Assembly (NCBI GenBank): GCA_029204225.1
Contig: CM055095.1
Span: 49,484,841 to 49,548,840 of the forward strand
Direction of reading: 5' to 3'
Length of the DNA stretch: 64,000 nt
DNA from: Diphasiastrum complanatum
Lineage: Eukaryota; Streptophyta; Lycopodiopsida; Lycopodiales; Lycopodiaceae
Shown: positions 10,012-20,160 of the stretch, piece after piece
Numbering within the stretch: position 1 is the stretch's first letter
How the letters are laid out: every line of letters starts with the position of its first letter
Notes under the pieces: generated by a model
Seen by the model: only the letters and a program-made list of their open reading frames with translations
The model's database searches: none
What the model was told of the DNA's origin: nothing
Position numbers and translations under genes: made by a program

Positions 10012-10990
10012 ATGGACTTTGTCCGTGGCCTCAAAGATGAATATAAAGTAGAGGTTCAGAGAAACTCGCCTACTACCCTAGAGCAAGCCCTTAGATATGC
10101 TCAAATCTATGATGATTCAATGGATAGGAAGAAGGCGAGACAACAGCCTCTTTCTGAGCAACCTCCTCAGAAAGACTTTCAATTCAAAAAGAAATTTTTA
10201 GAAAGAAAGAAAGACGATAAAGTTAAAAATGAAGCTCCTCAAAAACGCCCATCGCTCATACAGCCTTTAAAACCAAAAGATTTTGAGAAAGCCAAACAAG
10301 AACGTTTGTGCTTTGTGTGTGGCAAGGGTCACACAGTCAGACAATGTCCCAAGGGGCCGTTCATTAAAAAAGAAAAGAAAGATAAAAAACAAGTTCATCT
10401 TGTTCAAACAGTAAGTTTCCCAAGTGACTCGGCAGCTTCCGAGATAAAAGTGTATCATGAAGATCATAAACATTGTTGCCAACCAACTTCTGCAATGCTA
10501 GCGAGATCCTTTAGCTTTGGGCCACATGACCTAGTACGTATGCATGGGAAAGTTGGCAACCAGTCAGTCAGAGTCATGATTGATGATTGGGCAACCCATA
10601 ATTTCATCAACTACACCCAAGTTAAAAAAACTCAGACTTCCAGAAGTACCTAGTCAGCATAGGTACATAGTTTCTTTAGCCAAGGGTGAAGACAAAAAAA
10701 ATTGGGAAACTATGGTAAGTAATTTAAATCTTGGTATTCAGGGGTATCAAGATGAAATAAACCTGAACCTGGATCACACAGGCATTGTTCTCGGGAGAGA
10801 TTGGCTCTACAGCTTAAGAACTTCCCTCCACAAAAATTATCAGGAGAACACCCTCAGCTTTCAGCATAAAGGCCGAGAGATCCAGTTGCAGGGGGAGCAT
10901 GATGTTCCCAATAGTCCTATAGTCTACAGTTCAGAGCTCTGTCAGTTAATCGGAGATAGCAACCATCAGGTATTCTTATGTGACTTTTAG
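10012..10990 (+). pseudogene. Ty3/gypsy gag C-terminus, zinc knuckle and retropepsin
   Basis: The frame 10012-10653 carries the capsid end (VEVQRNSPTTLEQALRYAQI), a lysine-rich linker, and the CCHC knuckle CFVCGKGHTVRQC. The protease follows with SFGPHDLVRMHGKV and VMIDDWATHNFINY. The normal active-site triplet is D-S/T-G, here D-D-W, so the protease could not work. After a frame shift near 10630 the second protease half continues to 10990 with LDHTGIVLGRDWLYSLR and LSFQHKGREIQLQG. Confidence 0.8.
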
Positions 10991-11053
10991 TTTATTCAAG
11001 AAGTTTCTATTTCTAGTTCTTTCCAACAAAAAGTAAATAAATAAGAGACTTTA

Positions 11054-11700
11054 TTGTCTAAATTTAAAGATGTTTTTCTTGAAGATCTACCGCGTGGTTT
11101 ACCACCTAGCAGAGATATAGATCATGTAATAAACCTAGTACCAGGTACAGCGCCTATTTCTAAACCTCTGTATCGGGTCAACCGAATAGAGAACGAAGAA
11201 ATAACTAGGCAGTTAACCGATTATCTTGGGAAAGGCCAAATTCAAACCAGTAGTTCAACATGGGCATCACCAGTCCTTTTGGTGAAAAAGAAGGAGGGGT
11301 CTATGCGTCTTTGCGTAGATTACAGAGCCCTCAATAAGGTCACAATAAAGAATAAGTATCCAATGCCTCGGGCAGACGAGTTGTTTGACCAACTCAACGG
11401 GGCTAAGTTTTTCAATAAAATTGACCTTAGATCAGGATATCATCAGGTCTGTAAAAAAACGGAAGATGTCCCGAAAACAGCTTTCAGGACTTGTCACGGT
11501 GAGTTTAAGGTGATGCCCTTTGGGCTCACAAATGCTCCAGCTACCTTTATGACCTAGATGAACAGTGTCCTCAGACCATACTTGGGTAAGTTTGTAGTCG
11601 TATTTTTAGATGACATCCTCGTTTACAGTAAAACGAGGAAGGAGCATCTTAAACACCTCATAAAGGTGTTTCGACTGCTTTAAAAGCATAAGCTTTATGC
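11054..11700 (+). pseudogene. Ty3/gypsy reverse transcriptase
   Basis: RT copies element RNA into DNA. The frame has [20 protein letters not shown], a block with [32 protein letters not shown] (first catalytic Asp) and [11 protein letters not shown] stop at 11555 is followed by the intact active-site block [10 protein letters not shown] near 11606. Stops after that, and a gap of roughly 80-90 bp between LYAKK (about 11697) and VKAILSW (about 11722), remove the RT thumb region. Confidence 0.85.
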
Positions 11701-11719
11701 TAAGAAACCAATAAGGTCA

Positions 11720-12756
11720 AAGCCATACTCAGTTGGCTGAGACCTCAGAATATTTTAGAATTACAGATCTTTCTAGGTTTGGCGGGATATTATAGACAAT
11801 TTGTCAAGGAATATGCTCAAATAGCAATTCCCATGACAAATCTTCTTAAGGGGAAGGGAAAGGAGTTCATATGGGAGTCCGCACAGCAGGAGAGCTTTGA
11901 TGCTCTCAAAACAGCCTTAGCTACAACACCAGTTCTAAAAGTCATCGACCCCAATCAGCCATTTGTGGTTGAAACAGATGCTAGCGACTTTGCAGTTGGT
12001 GTTGTACTAACTCAAAATGGACGACCAGTTGCGTTCGAGAGTAAAAAACTCGAGCCAGCACACACTAGCTACAGCGCCTATGAAAAGGAACACTTCTCCA
12101 TAGTTCATGCCCTTAAGACTTGGAGGCATTATTTGTATGGTGCCAACTTTGAGGTCCTGACAGACCATGAAAGTCTCAGATACCTTTGCAATCAGCCTGA
12201 GCTCAAAGGTCGGAAAGATCGTTGGGCTGAGTTAATGCAAGAGTTTGATATGTCTATCAAATATAGACGGGGGAAATTCAACATAGTAGCAAATGCACTT
12301 AGTAGAATGCCTATGATAAACGAGCTGAGTTTTACTCAGATTCGTAGTGAGTTACTCGAGTCCTTGAGAGGGAAGTGCCAGCATGATGCATTCTTCTCTA
12401 CTATCTGGAACTCAGTCCAGAGCAGACAGTTACAGACTCCAGAAACAGTTCCCGGGGCTGGTGCCAGTTCATCCAAGAATACGATAGCTTCCGTTGAGGA
12501 TGATGAGTCCGAGTATACATTAGATGACGTTGAGGACTCAGAGCCTATATTACCCAAGCAAACCGCAGTGGTCGAGGGTGAATTGACTCAAGGATTCAAA
12601 TGGAAACAAAATTCCATTCAGGATGAGTACTTGCTCTATAGAGATAGAGGATTATAAGCAGCAGGTCCTATATGAGTGTCATGGCAGTCCTAGTGCGGGG
12701 CACCTAGGCATTCAAAAGACCTATGAGCTTCTTCGTAGGCACCATTTCATTTGGCT
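11720..12756 (+). pseudogene. Ty3/gypsy RNase H and integrase zinc-finger start
   Basis: The long frame 11779-12657 begins with the RT/RNase H connection ([15 protein letters not shown]) and holds a well-kept RNase [13 protein letters not shown] (catalytic Asp), [31 protein letters not shown] and a terminal NALSRMP. After the stop at 12657, in another frame, comes YECHGSPSAGHLGIQKTYEL, the HHCC zinc finger of integrase. Homology ends at about 12756 and the integrase catalytic core is missing. Confidence 0.85.
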
Positions 12757-13560
12757 TGTTATACACATGTATGCTTGTCATTGTTTTGAATAACAATCCT
12801 AATCAATGTTTTAAGTATCAACCTTTTTCATGTCCTTTTTGAGACAAAATGTATTTTCACATTTTCTTATTTCCAAATAATGCAAAACAAATTTCTATTG
12901 CAAGAAAACTAAGCATTGAAATCTTATTTTGTGACACGTTACAAGAACTGAACGGATAGGATTTACTAGAATTTTACTGTTTCAATTGAAAGTTGCAATT
13001 TGGAAAAATTTCATCGCAATCAACGATTTGCGTTCCCCATTTCCATTATCCTACAATTTCCTAGTGAAAAATGCCCAAAAAGATGATGCCAATACATCCA
13101 TAACACTACATGCAGTCTTCCAATAAAAAAAAATTTGCATTGCAACAAGTTCTTTTGCATATTCTAATGCGTCTGAAGCATGGACATCCACGTACAAACT
13201 TTCCAGATTTTCCAAAAAATGATCCTCTTCCCATTCCCTGAATTTTTTCTTCTATGTTTTATGGGCCTATTAATCACGTTTTCCTAAATTTTAAGGGTTT
13301 CTCATCATGTTGGAACTATGGGGAGCATCAAATCAATGTTGCACTAAGCTACTCGTTTGCTACAAGCAAGGTGCTAAATAAGTGTGGGTTTAAAGGCTTC
13401 TTTGCTTGATCTATTGGGTACTCTCTTGCCATTACTTGGATTTGGTTCAAACTTTGACGCAATCTTCTTTCCCTCGCTCGAGGGCACCCAATTTTAGCTA
13501 TTTATTGAGCTACAGAACTCTACCTTTTTCAGCAATTTTTAGACCTTGCGCTCTCATATT
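12757..13560. other. Stretch without recognisable gene
   Basis: AT-rich sequence directly right of the truncated gypsy integrase. I see no exon of the neighbouring DUF632 gene, no transposon motif and no repeat here. Confidence 0.5.
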
Positions 13561-13566
13561 TGCCAC

Positions 13567-14030
13567 TGTTCAAGGTCCTTGAAGCCAAGGCTACCTACCG
13601 TGTGGGAGCATGTGCCAGTTGGAGAAGTTATGAAGGGAGGAAAGACTAGTGGAGGCATGACAAGGATGAATTGTAAGTATTATGACCATCTGGATCTGTA
13701 TCGCGGCATTCAGCAATAAACTATCTCCCATTTATTGGGCACAGGAGCATATGGAGTGGATGATAGCAAGAGGGTTGCCATGAATGACTGGTGAGTTGAC
13801 TTCTGCATGGGTCCTAGCAAGGAGAGAGATTTTGTACAATATGCATGAAGTTTTTTTATGCCCATGCAATTCCGGTTGATAATATTAGAAGCATATATTT
13901 TTAGGAGATACAATAGGTCCGGAGTCGCAAGAAAATGTTGATGTTGGATGGATGACCGTTGCGAGGAAATGCATAGGCAAGGTTGTTGAAGCATAAAAGA
14001 TTCAAAGTTAGATATGTACAGGAATAAGAA
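13567..14030 (+). pseudogene. hAT-type transposase relic (BED finger and start of catalytic region)
   Basis: At about 13587-13690 one frame reads VWEHVPVGEVMKGG, then SGGMTRMNCKYYD. This matches the start of a plant BED zinc finger, with the second cysteine replaced by tyrosine. At about 13850 another frame reads KFFYAHAIPVDNIRSIYF. This resembles the block that opens the DUF659 region of plant hAT transposases (FFYACGI...N..RSPYF). Between and after these blocks there are stops and no terminal inverted repeats were found. It looks like a very old DNA-transposon fragment in the intergenic or intronic space of the DUF632 gene. Confidence 0.5.
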
Positions 14031-14747
14031 CAGAACATTTAGCAATTAAAAACATACCCTGTAGGTATTTTCTTCAATCTAGCCAAAAGTGGTGTTTCAA
14101 ACCTCCTCAGATGCTTGAACGTCCATTTCAAAGCCTTATGAACCTTTTCCTACATTGCACCACTCTTTATAAAACTTTTACTTAGTTTTGAATCCACAAA
14201 CTATACTCAAGCTTCGCAAGAGGTATGGGACAATTACTGTTAATGTTCTTGAATAGCATAGCATGCCTTCGATAACGGCAGCCATGTGTTTTTCAATTAC
14301 AAAAATCCAAACTTGGACTATATATTTGAAAACATCATAATAAGGTACTAGAGTTAAATCAAGGATGTCCAAGGTGACAAGATATTGATAAGATTATAAT
14401 GTATAGGAATTAAAATGTGTCTATTTCATAGGTTTCAGTGTGTAGAAACACAGAATCCAGAGAATCAAAAACTGTTTGATTCATGACTTAGATGTGGGGA
14501 GCTAAAATTGATAATCTTTGTACTAGGACAATGCGAGCAAAATCGACAGTGGAAAGATATTGATGATCGTCACACAAAACTTTTGAAGCTCCTTGCTCTA
14601 CTGATATAAAATCAGGAATTGTAGATTTGATTATACATGAAAAAAACAACCAGTAAGACATACAAAATTTTGAAAAAGAACTATGATTGAAAAAGAACCT
14701 CTGAACAAAACACAATAACCATCCCAACTATTCAAGGATGAACTTAC

Positions 14748-17699
14748 TCTTCCAACAGCTTCAGCAATTGTGGATGCATCTCATCATCTGTAACCCTTTT
14801 AATTGATGAGGAAGTTGCTTCCATTGCTTGAATCGAGACCATCATCTGGTTTTCTAAAGCTTTGGTAGCAGCTCTCGTCTTTTCGACTTTCTCGTAACTA
14901 TCACCTTTCGCATCCAGGTGGCGGAGTAATCTTCGCTTCTTTTCAAACTCAATGTTGATATATTCTAATGCCTGCACAATTATGTATTAAGATAAAATGA
15001 GTAAACTACAATGACGAGTAGCAATTAATGATCAAAAGGTGCTGTTAATTTTTAAAATCTGTGGTCTACAAGTGATATTGATGTTTAGATAGAGTGGCAA
15101 AGTCATTATTACACTAGTATTATTAATGCAAGAAGAGGGAATGTTCAACATATGGAATTGTTCCTATAATTCAAAAAATCATCTTTCTAAGCCTAGAGAT
15201 AGGGTAGGTCGCAAGTAAGCACTAACATCTATAGGAGCTTTTCCAACTTTGAAGTTACATTGACAACCTCATACTACTATTCTTCATGGACCAGAATGTC
15301 AAAATGATAAGTCAGAAGAAACTATTTTCAGTGACGCTCAGACTAGTATCATCCTTTATGGAGCTGAATGCCAAATGAGGGTCAGAAGAAACTATCCTTT
15401 CAGATGGGCTATGGGATGTCTTGGCAGAAAAACACAGTTTTACTCACATTGTTAAGTTTCAACTATTAAATAGCTCTTGCTAAAACCAAGTAAAGTATCA
15501 TAAATAACTTGATGCTCAGGAGAAGCAACACAAAAAGGTAACAGTTTTGTCACAAAAAACAGGTAAAATTTTCACAAGTAACATATCAGCACCTTAACTT
15601 CTTCGTAGAGTTTCTTCTCCCATGCATACAATCTATCCAAAGTTGAGGCATGGCTTCCAAACATGCCACACTCCTCAGTTGTGGAGTCTTCACTACTCTC
15701 CAATCCTGCCCAGGATACAGGTGCACCAGGTGACCTATTGCTCCAAGAGAGCCCTCGTAAAAGTCGAGTGGAGTGTTCTGAAAGGCCTGCATTCCAAAAC
15801 CAATAGTCAAAATTACAATATAGTTCACAATGACAACCTGAATGGATAAACAAAAGATATTCTGCAAGATCACGATATCACATGATGAAGCCGGCCCTTT
15901 GAGAAACGATATTGTCATCCATTGGGTGGGCAGAGAACCTATACTACCAAACAAGTATGGGCTTCAAATCTGAAGTTATACTCAAACTTGATTTACAACA
16001 ATCCACTTGCTGACACTGCCCAAACAAATTCTCCTTTTGTTACTCGGTTATATGACGCTCATTGAGAGCAGAAATGAAATAAATTTCAGGCTATAGGCTC
16101 GATCTATCAATTTTTGGTGATGTGGTTTCCTATATATAGAAAAGAAAATTGGATGAATCTGCAGCTTCCAAAGATCTCTTTGATTAGCCATTGCAGGATC
16201 TATCTACTAGGGCTTTAACCAACATAAGCAACTCAAAACTAGGAACTAACGTTTCTTTTTTTTCAAAACTTGTAGCTCCACCTTTTCCAGTCAAAGAACA
16301 AATCTTCGTCCAAAGCAGAAGGTCTTGCTCATCTTCAATCCATCTAGTACATCATTTCCTCATTCATTAGAGCACTACAAGAAGTTACCAAAACCCTATA
16401 TGCAAAGTAGATTCTTTCTACTCAAACTGAATGACCGTGTAGGTGATAATCCTACCTCTTGAATGCAAAACAGGTGATGATCATACCTTTTGAATCCAAA
16501 AATGCAGAATTACTACGAGTCTTGCTGGCTTCAAGCATACAAGAGACATCCTTTCCACTTTCAGCAGCCTTTAAAAATTCTTCCTCTATCTCCCTCAACA
16601 CTTCCAGTAAATTCTTGGGTTCATGTAGAACTATTGCTGTCTCCTCTTCATGCCCTTCTACTTTTGACTCAGAAGAATGTTCACTGGATGATTCTGAATC
16701 TGTTGTTTCCATCTCCATTTCTTCTTCAATCTTCGGTTCTGCCACTTGTTCCTTTTTCCCTTTTGTTTCCTCTCTTGGCTCTTGCATCTGGACTTTCTGT
16801 ATCTCATGCTGCTCCGTTTCTTCTTCCTCCTGCTTTTTCAAGACTTTCACCTCGTGAATTTGATCTTTTTCTGTATGTAGCTCCTCAACTTCCACAAATG
16901 GGAGCTCATCGTCTACAACTTGATCAAGCTGTTCCTCTCCTCTCATATGCTTGTATCGTCTCTGCTCTTGCAGATGTATTGGCATGGGAGGAGGTTGGAA
17001 CAAGTCAAACCAATCCCAGCCATAGTTAGCATCTGGGGGAGAAGGTGGGCTGTCAGGGTCAATGGGCTGAAGAGGAGTTTGCCCATTTTTTCTCAGATTG
17101 AGAGGAGACTTTTTATCAGAAAGATTTGCTTCAATTTTTGGATCTTCGAGCTTATTGCCAGGCGTTATTGGGGGAGATAACACCTTGGGAGGAGATACCT
17201 TCAGCGGGGGCAAAACCAGCTTTGGAGGAGAAAGCGCCAGCTTTGGAGGAGAAAGTGCTAGCTTTGGAGGAGAAAGCACCACATTTGGAGGAGAAAGCAC
17301 CACCTTGGGAGGAGAAATGGTCACCTTGGAAGGAGATGGCATATTTTTTTCTGAAAGAACCTTCTTCTTTGTGACTGTTAAGGGAAGGGTGCGTGATCGC
17401 GGTAGATCCAAAGTGGTAGGGGAGGTAGTACGGAAAGAAGGGGGAGGTGGTAATGGACGTAGTGTTGGTAGTGATACATGGCGTACGACTGTAGCCGAAG
17501 AAAGATGATTTGGCTTTTGAAGTTCTGATTCTGCTAACTGACCGAACGCAATTCCCACATCGCGCAGGCTTTGGAGGTAACTGGCATGAGCAGCAGCAAA
17601 TGCATTCCTATACTTTATTGCCTGCTTCACAAACTGCTTCTGCTGCCTGCATCTTGACACTGCTTCTTCGTCTTCTATTTTCGAGTTACTGCAACCCAT
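14748..17699 (-). CDS. DUF630/DUF632 protein, three 5' exons (3' end not in view)
   Basis: Minus-strand exons are 17699-16487 (404 codons plus 1 nt, donor AAG|GTATGA), 15786-15593 (acceptor GCAG, donor AAG|GTGCTG) and 14971-14748 (acceptor GCAG, donor A|GTAAGT). Phases agree across both introns. The start MGCSNSKIEDEEAVSRC is the DUF630 N-terminus with an N-myristoylation/palmitoylation signal (MGCxxS) and basic repeat CRQQKQFVKQAI. Next come a proline-rich region with about eight SPPKxxL repeats, the GWDWFDLFQPPP block and an acidic region. DUF632 starts at LLEVLREIEEEFLKAAESG and continues as STRLLRGLSWSNRS, STLDRLYAWEKKLYEEVK and EKKRRLLRHLDAKG. Family members are plant-specific and include regulators of nitrate signalling and leaf form; a role here is inference. 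The last third of DUF632 is not found to the left, so the gene has a very long intron or is truncated. Confidence 0.85.
17161..17346 (-). repeat. SPPKxxL codon repeat in the DUF630/DUF632 gene
   Basis: About eight 21-base units encode SPPKVVL, SPPNVVL, SPPKLAL (twice) and variants. The units TTTGGAGGAGAAAG on the plus strand are nearly identical, pointing to recent slippage. Such runs are common in the linker between DUF630 and DUF632. Confidence 0.9.
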
Positions 17700-18830
17700 T
17701 CCTGCAGCTCAACTCCTTATCCAACCCAAGAAAGCATATAATCTACAATCTATTCACAAATCAGAGAATATTTTTAAAATAAGTACAACGAGATCAGAAA
17801 ACGAGTCAGATCTTCATGCGTTGCACAGAAGAAAACCAGAAAGCTGCCTTATGCGAGTGACCACTGCCCAGGATCGAGAGACGAAGATGGGCCCTTTCTT
17901 CCGATGCAAAATCAGAGAGGAATAGAGTATTCTGCCCTCCAACAAGAACAGATTTCCCATGTGTAACAGATAGCGTGAGCTACGAGGGTTGACTGCTCGA
18001 TCGCTATCTAAAAAGCTGTACACAGAGCTGAAAACAAACAAGGAAGAAGAAAGGCAAGCTAAGTACAGAGCCGAGCCATGGATTGAACTGACGGAAAGCC
18101 GAGGTACAAGAGCAGTGTAGCAGCAGAAGCATCTCTCGCACTACCAAAAAGAGCAGCACTGCACAGCTACGGAATAACGCCCAACAGAAGCTTCATAGTA
18201 ACCAAACCCTAAAAACCTTCACAAAAGCAAAAAGTAAGGAAACGAAAAAGCGTATACGCGCAGCAACAACAACTATCACGCCACTTTAACAGAAATCTTT
18301 AAAAAAAGCAAACAGAGGCTTATAATTTTTCACTTGGCTGAAGAAGAAAGCAGAAACAGTGCAGAAGATATCGATGCTGTGGTCGATCCAGAGAAGATCA
18401 GATTAATCCATCCCTCATCCCTCAGAGCACAGAAGGAATGAGGAGTAGCCATGCTCCATTTCCATCTCTTTGTTGGGCTGATAATATACCAAAAAGCGTT
18501 TCCATCTCTTTTGCTTTCACAGATCAATGGCACAGTATCTGCAGCAGCAGAGGAGCAGCAGGACCTAAAAGAAGAAGACAACTGGATCGATAGAGCAAAG
18601 ACCGAGCCCACAACACTGGCACAGAATCTTTCACCCCGCCTCTGACCGCTTGGATTTTCACCAGGTGGCAGATCTGCCACCTGGACTCTTCGCAATGGCT
18701 GATTACAAACACGTGTCAAACATCTGGACGCTGCAGGGCGGTCTTCAAATCAGCATCTGCAGCGAGGTCAGGACTGAAGTCATTTAAATGTAAAGGGAGG
18801 AATAATTAAAGCTCACATCTATCATCTTAG
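17700..18830 (-). other. Upstream region of the DUF630/DUF632 gene
   Basis: No coding signal of its own. The minus strand reads GAGCTGCAG just before the start codon, which could be a 3' splice site of a 5'-UTR intron. A 24-bp palindrome lies at 18661-18684. This stretch probably contains the promoter and 5' UTR. Confidence 0.4.
18661..18684. repeat. 24-bp perfect palindrome upstream of the DUF630/DUF632 gene
   Basis: CCAGGTGGCAGA is followed directly by its exact reverse complement. It lies about 960 bp upstream of the start codon. Confidence 0.95.
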
Positions 18831-19021
18831 ATCTATACAAAAATGATAATTCTATGAGGTATCTATCTAAAGACATATAGTAGATCATGCTGGTTGCTTG
18901 TCAGATTGTTAATTATGGCTTTAAAAAAAATGATGGGTAGGGGTCCAAGGGGAGTTCCTTTTCAATTGGTCAGGAAGTACATAAAAGGGCCTTATGCCAA
19001 GGTTGAGTTTCATAGCCACAC

Positions 19022-19073
19022 TTCCAATCTAATGCTTTCATCTCTCTCTTCATATCAAAGCTCTCTCCTCTTC
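19022..19073 (+). repeat. 52-bp segment shared with 33712-33763
   Basis: The block from TTCCAATCTAATGCTTTCAT through CTCTCCTCTT is nearly identical to one at 33712-33763, with one mismatch seen. It is too short to classify. The surrounding 18840-19090 shows no gene. Confidence 0.8.
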
Positions 19074-19094
19074 TTGCATAGTTGGCTCCTACCT

Positions 19095-19345
19095 CGGACT
19101 AAAATTATCAAAGAAATAGTCTCCCCAAACTGAGACAGAGAAGGAGGAAATGAAACGCTACCCATTTCGATCCATCATCGGCTCGCTGATGTACGCAATG
19201 ATCTGCACGTGACCAAACCTTGCATATTCGATCAGTACACTTAGCCAGTTCCTATCAAATCCAGACTTAACTCACTAGAAAGCGCTAACAAAGGTCATGA
19301 AGAACATCCAAGCAACGAAAACTCTCAACATTTGCTACTCTTGTC
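19095..19345 (+). pseudogene. Ty1/copia RT C-terminal relic
   Basis: The plus frame reads LSKK, a stop, then SPQTETEKEEMKRYPFRSII and GSLMYAMICT, a stop, PNLAYSISTLSQFLSNPD, a stop, and KALTKVMKNIQATKTLNI. This is the usual copia RT end leading into RNase H. It is in the opposite orientation to the copia elements to its right and is broken by at least three stops. Confidence 0.75.
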
Positions 19346-19427
19346 TGGATTGTTGTAGCCATATTGTGTTGTCTGGAAGAATCACTGCTGGGATATCAGT
19401 AGTGATAACCCATGGGCTATGATACCA

Positions 19428-19834
19428 TGTCGTGGAAGTGAGACTGTTTGTCTTTTCGTCTTCGTCTTCTTATTCGCGAACAATTTCGTGTCCTTGAATT
19501 TCCCCTTTGCGCGGAAGCTGTTTACAGGATCCCAGACACGCGACTACACATCACAGAACACATTCTATTGTAGCAATCAAGACAGATGACAGCACAAGAC
19601 AGGGAGATGCACAAAAATAGAGCGACTGTATTATAAGTTTAGTTTTTAGAGCGAGATCGTCAATGTCTCGTTCGTTGGCGGAATGACACTTCGCTCTTTC
19701 GCTGTATTCTGCTCGTTGGCAGACTTTCATGCACAGCTATAGTTTCTAGTATTTTTCTGCTCTACTCGCTACCTCTCTCTCTCTTTGTCTCTTACAGATC
19801 TCTCTATTCAGATTCTTTCTTCAAGTTAGTTTAC
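19428..19834 (-). repeat. Copia LTR, 3' half, split by a later insertion
   Basis: On the minus strand this piece ends ...CACGACA at 19428 and is followed at 19427-19416 by TGGTATCATAGC, a one-mismatch tRNA-Met primer site. Its other half is 24494-24933, on the far side of the inserted copia element. It contains TTCGCGAA and TTCGT-rich words like the other copia LTRs in the window. Confidence 0.65.
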
Positions 19835-20103
19835 TTAGACTTTGCTTTGCACAAAAACACAGATCATGCTACACAGTAACACAGACAGAAAACACTCTCC
19901 ACAGCAAGCTCACATAGCAACTATATTTCTCAGAACGAAATTACAATGTACATATAGTTGTTCACTCAGACAACCCATGCATGACCCAAGTTGTCGTTGG
20001 CGGGACGCGTGTCCCATCGACTTGCCTCGTGGCGAGGCCAACTGATCCTTATCCACTGATAGGACCCACAGTACAGTAGCACAATGATTCTACTTTAATT
20101 CTA
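19835..20103 (-). repeat. 3' LTR of the 19.8-24.5 kb copia element
   Basis: It pairs with 24225-24493. On the minus strand it begins TTAGAATTAAAGTAGAATC directly after the polypurine tract AAGGGAGAGAG and ends GTCTAA. Confidence 0.85.
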
Positions 20104-20160
20104 ACTCTCTCCCTTAAAGTAGAGTCTACTTTATACACAGTCATATACAAAGCTTTAAAG

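Larger units (their letters stand above)
8132..12756 (+). mobile_element. Ty3/gypsy element truncated in integrase
   Basis: Order on the plus strand: LTR ending at 8474, primer site, leader of about 800 bp, gag (9290-10560), protease, RT, RNase H, then the integrase zinc finger, where homology stops at about 12756. The rest of integrase and the 3' LTR are missing. Several single stops break an otherwise readable polyprotein, so decay is moderate. Confidence 0.85.

Noticed and set aside
14050-14175. Possible fourth DUF632 exon on the minus strand (basic peptide with ALKWTFKHLRRFETPL)
   Set aside because: It does not match the expected block after EKKRRLL...LLEE in DUF632 proteins, and no acceptor/donor pair with the right phase is convincing.
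16459-17508. Three plus-strand open frames up to 179 codons
   Set aside because: They lie opposite DUF630/DUF632 exon 1 and arise from its biased proline/serine/glutamate codons.
18330-18719. 129-codon minus-strand open frame upstream of the DUF630 gene
   Set aside because: No domain, low-complexity serine runs, and it lies in the probable promoter or 5' UTR.
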